From: an uncultured beta proteobacterium
GTDB taxonomy: Bacteria > Pseudomonadota > Gammaproteobacteria > Burkholderiales > Burkholderiaceae_C
DNA length: 7,282 bases
Assembly: GCA_903886165.1 (NCBI GenBank)
Contig: CAISLL010000021.1
Span: 1 to 7,282 of the forward strand
Direction: 5' to 3'
The position numbers and the translations under genes are program-made. The notes beneath the pieces are model-generated. The model saw only the letters and a list, made by a program, of their open reading frames with translations. It had not been told where the DNA came from and did not search any database. Positions 6,002 through 7,282 of this stretch are shown here, piece by piece (the stretch's first letter is position 1; every line of letters begins with the position of its first letter).

Positions 6002-6916
6002 TCACGTTAAGGTAGACATCGACTTTGCGGCCCGGGCGCTGCTTGCCGCCGCACGCTCCTGCAAGGTAGCCCAGCCGTCGTCGATCTCGGCCTGCAGGGT
6101 TTCAATGTCGGCACTTGCCATGTTCCGATAGCGTCGCTGCAAGGCCAGGTAGTCGGCCACCGGTCGGATCTTGGCGGTGTGATTGAGCGTGTAACGATGG
6201 CCGTCTTCAACCTCATACAGCGGAAAGGCGCCGGATTCCACCGCATAACGCGCCGTCTGCAGGCCGGCGTCGTCGGCGACACCCCAGCCGTCCATGCAGG
6301 GAATCAAAAGCGTGATGATGCGTGTGCCTTGCATCTGCTTGGCTTTTTCCACCTTGCGCAGCAGGTCCGGCAGATGGCCGACGCTGGCGGTTGCCACATA
6401 GGGAACCCGGTGCGCGGCCATGATCTCGGTGAGATTCTTCTTGCGTGATGTCTTGCCTGCAGGCGTCGATCCGGTGCGGGCGAAATGGGGCGTGGACGAG
6501 GACTTCTGCGCCCCGGTGTTCATGTAGCCCTCGTTGTCGAGGCAGAAGTAGATGATGTTTTCATTGCGCTCGGCGGCCGACGACAGACACTGAAAACCGA
6601 TGTCGTAGGTGCCACCATCGCCCGCAAGAACAATCACCTGGGTATCGTGTTTGCCCTGGGCGTCGAGTGCGCGGCGCAAGCCGCTGGCGGCGGCGGCGCT
6701 GGATTCCAGCGTGGGTTGATACACCGGAATACGCAGCGAGCTGTAAGGCTGTGGTCCGGCAATGATGGCCATGCACGAGGGCGGAATCACCGCCATCGTC
6801 TTGGGCCCCATGGCGGTGAGCACATGGCGTACCGACAGGGCGTCGATGCAGCCCGGACAGGCGGCGTGCCCGGAGCACAGCATGGGTTCCTGGTTGGCTT
6901 GTTGAATCTGGATCAT
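6002..6916 (-). CDS. porB: 2-oxoacid:ferredoxin oxidoreductase beta subunit (TPP-binding), probable phenylglyoxylate:acceptor oxidoreductase
   Basis: This is the TPP-binding catalytic beta subunit of a pyruvate:ferredoxin oxidoreductase-family enzyme, which decarboxylates a 2-oxoacid and makes its CoA ester. From the chosen ATG it has 304 residues, normal for PorB. The cluster cysteines are C20-P-G-C23, C48 and C207 (IPCMDGWG), the usual four ligands of the proximal [4Fe-4S] cluster. The TPP motif runs from GDGG (99-102) to DNEGYMNTG (127-135), followed by QKSSSTP. A GTG at 6934 would add six residues, but AAGGTGA at 6922-6928 sits correctly for the ATG at 6916, leaving 5 bp after the porA stop. 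Lying just ahead of padBCD, it most likely acts on phenylglyoxylate to give benzoyl-CoA. From memory, the Azoarcus evansii beta subunit PadI carries an extra N-terminal ferredoxin domain, which is absent here. Pyruvate or an indole analogue is not excluded. Confidence 0.85.
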   Translation of the reverse strand: MIQIQQANQEPMLCSGHAACPGCIDALSVRHVLTAMGPKTMAVIPPSCMAIIAGPQPYSSLRIPVYQPTLESSAAAASGLRRALDAQGKHDTQVIVLAGDGGTYDIGFQCLSSAAERNENIIYFCLDNEGYMNTGAQKSSSTPHFARTGSTPAGKTSRKKNLTEIMAAHRVPYVATASVGHLPDLLRKVEKAKQMQGTRIITLLIPCMDGWGVADDAGLQTARYAVESGAFPLYEVEDGHRYTLNHTAKIRPVADYLALQRRYRNMASADIETLQAEIDDGWATLQERAAASSARAAKSMSTLT

Positions 6917-6921
6917 GGTGT

Positions 6922-6928
6922 TCACCTT
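6922..6928 (-). promoter_or_regulatory. Ribosome binding site of porB, inside the end of porA
   Basis: AAGGTGA lies five bases before the ATG at 6916, with its AAGG core eight bases away, and overlaps the porA stop codon TGA (6922-6924). It favours the ATG at 6916 over the GTG at 6934 and suggests coupled translation of alpha and beta subunits. Confidence 0.6.
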
Positions 6929-7282
6929 ACCCACTGCGACTCTGGCAGTGCTTCGTTTTGACGGGCCTGGTTGACGAACTCGACGATTTTTTGGGGCGGG
7001 ACGTTAACGCCGCCAACGCCGGCCAGCAGGCCATGCATGCGGGGTCTGACTGCAACGTCATAGAGCGCGGCGCGCAGTTCCTGGTGCAACACGCCGCCAT
7101 GGCCCGGCGAGTAGTTGCGGTCCAGCACGATGATGTCGTCCACCCCGCTCAGCGCCTCGCGCAGTCCAGCGATCGGCAAGGGCCGAAACAGACGCACCTT
7201 GACCAGACCCACCGCCTGGCCAACCGCGCGCATGGCATCGACGGCCTCGCGCGCAGTGCCGCACATGCTGCCCATGGTGACA
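6922..7282 (-). CDS. porA: 2-oxoacid:ferredoxin oxidoreductase alpha subunit, C-terminal part (N-terminus beyond the right edge)
   Basis: The last 119 full codons of an alpha (PorA) subunit are visible, and the frame is open to the window edge. They cover the C-terminal domain: VTMGSMCGTAREAVDAM, then VGLVKVRLFRPLP (fragment residues 24-36), VLDRNYSPGHGG (52-63), and AGVGGVNVPPQKIVEF near the end. This succession (GS...A...G..vGl.k.R.fRP.P, DR...G..G.l..E, G.GG..v) is typical of PorA proteins, which are usually near 390-400 residues, so about two thirds lies off the right edge. With the beta subunit it forms the core of the 2-oxoacid oxidoreductase. Its substrate is inferred from the padBCD neighbours to be phenylglyoxylate. 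The gamma and delta subunits are not in the window and would be expected further to the right. Confidence 0.85.
   Translation of the reverse strand, partial: VTMGSMCGTAREAVDAMRAVGQAVGLVKVRLFRPLPIAGLREALSGVDDIIVLDRNYSPGHGGVLHQELRAALYDVAVRPRMHGLLAGVGGVNVPPQKIVEFVNQARQNEALPESQWVR

Noticed and set aside
6917..6934. GTG start of porB at 6934
   Set aside because: It would overlap the end of porA, and the ribosome site AAGGTGA is correctly spaced only for the ATG at 6916.

Overview
This window reads as part of a chromosomal gene cluster from a GC-rich proteobacterium, most likely a betaproteobacterium (Burkholderiales or Rhodocyclales) able to live anaerobically on aromatic compounds. That placement is inferred from protein character, GC-rich coding sequence and gene content, not from a marker gene. 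Every convincing gene is on the minus strand, so the reading order is from position 7282 down to 1.

Right block (7282 to 1732), one tightly packed operon. It enters with the C-terminal part of the alpha subunit of a 2-oxoacid:ferredoxin oxidoreductase. The TPP-binding beta subunit follows, then a 915-residue molybdopterin oxidoreductase, a 216-residue four-cluster ferredoxin subunit and a 286-residue eight-helix NrfD/DmsC-like membrane anchor. Junctions are a 5-bp gap, an 18-bp gap and two ATGA stop/start overlaps. The three-subunit enzyme matches phenylacetyl-CoA:acceptor oxidoreductase (PadBCD), a membrane-bound enzyme that converts phenylacetyl-CoA to phenylglyoxylate and passes electrons to quinone. 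Beside it, the 2-oxoacid oxidoreductase is the expected next step, phenylglyoxylate + CoA to benzoyl-CoA + CO2. Together they would form the alpha-oxidation branch of anaerobic phenylalanine/phenylacetate degradation. The exact aryl substrate is inferred.

Middle (1731 to 1388), about 345 bp without a large gene and AT-rich in part. It holds a stem-loop just after padD, an 18-bp near-perfect palindrome, a bulged hairpin, a candidate sigma-70-type promoter with a 7-bp direct repeat, and an 18-codon upstream ORF. That ORF has a strong Shine-Dalgarno sequence, and its stop overlaps the livH start (TGATG).

Left block (1387 to 1), two permease genes of a branched-chain-amino-acid-type ABC transporter: livH complete, and livM running off the left edge. 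Beside aromatic catabolism genes, such a transporter plausibly imports an aromatic acid, though ordinary amino-acid uptake is not excluded.

No tRNA, rRNA, CRISPR array, insertion sequence or phage gene was seen. The best points for a second look are the missing third cysteine in the N-terminal Fe-S motif of PadB, the apparently cytoplasm-facing complex (no Tat signal, clear positive-inside pattern in PadD), the stand-alone beta subunit, and the upstream ORF before livH.
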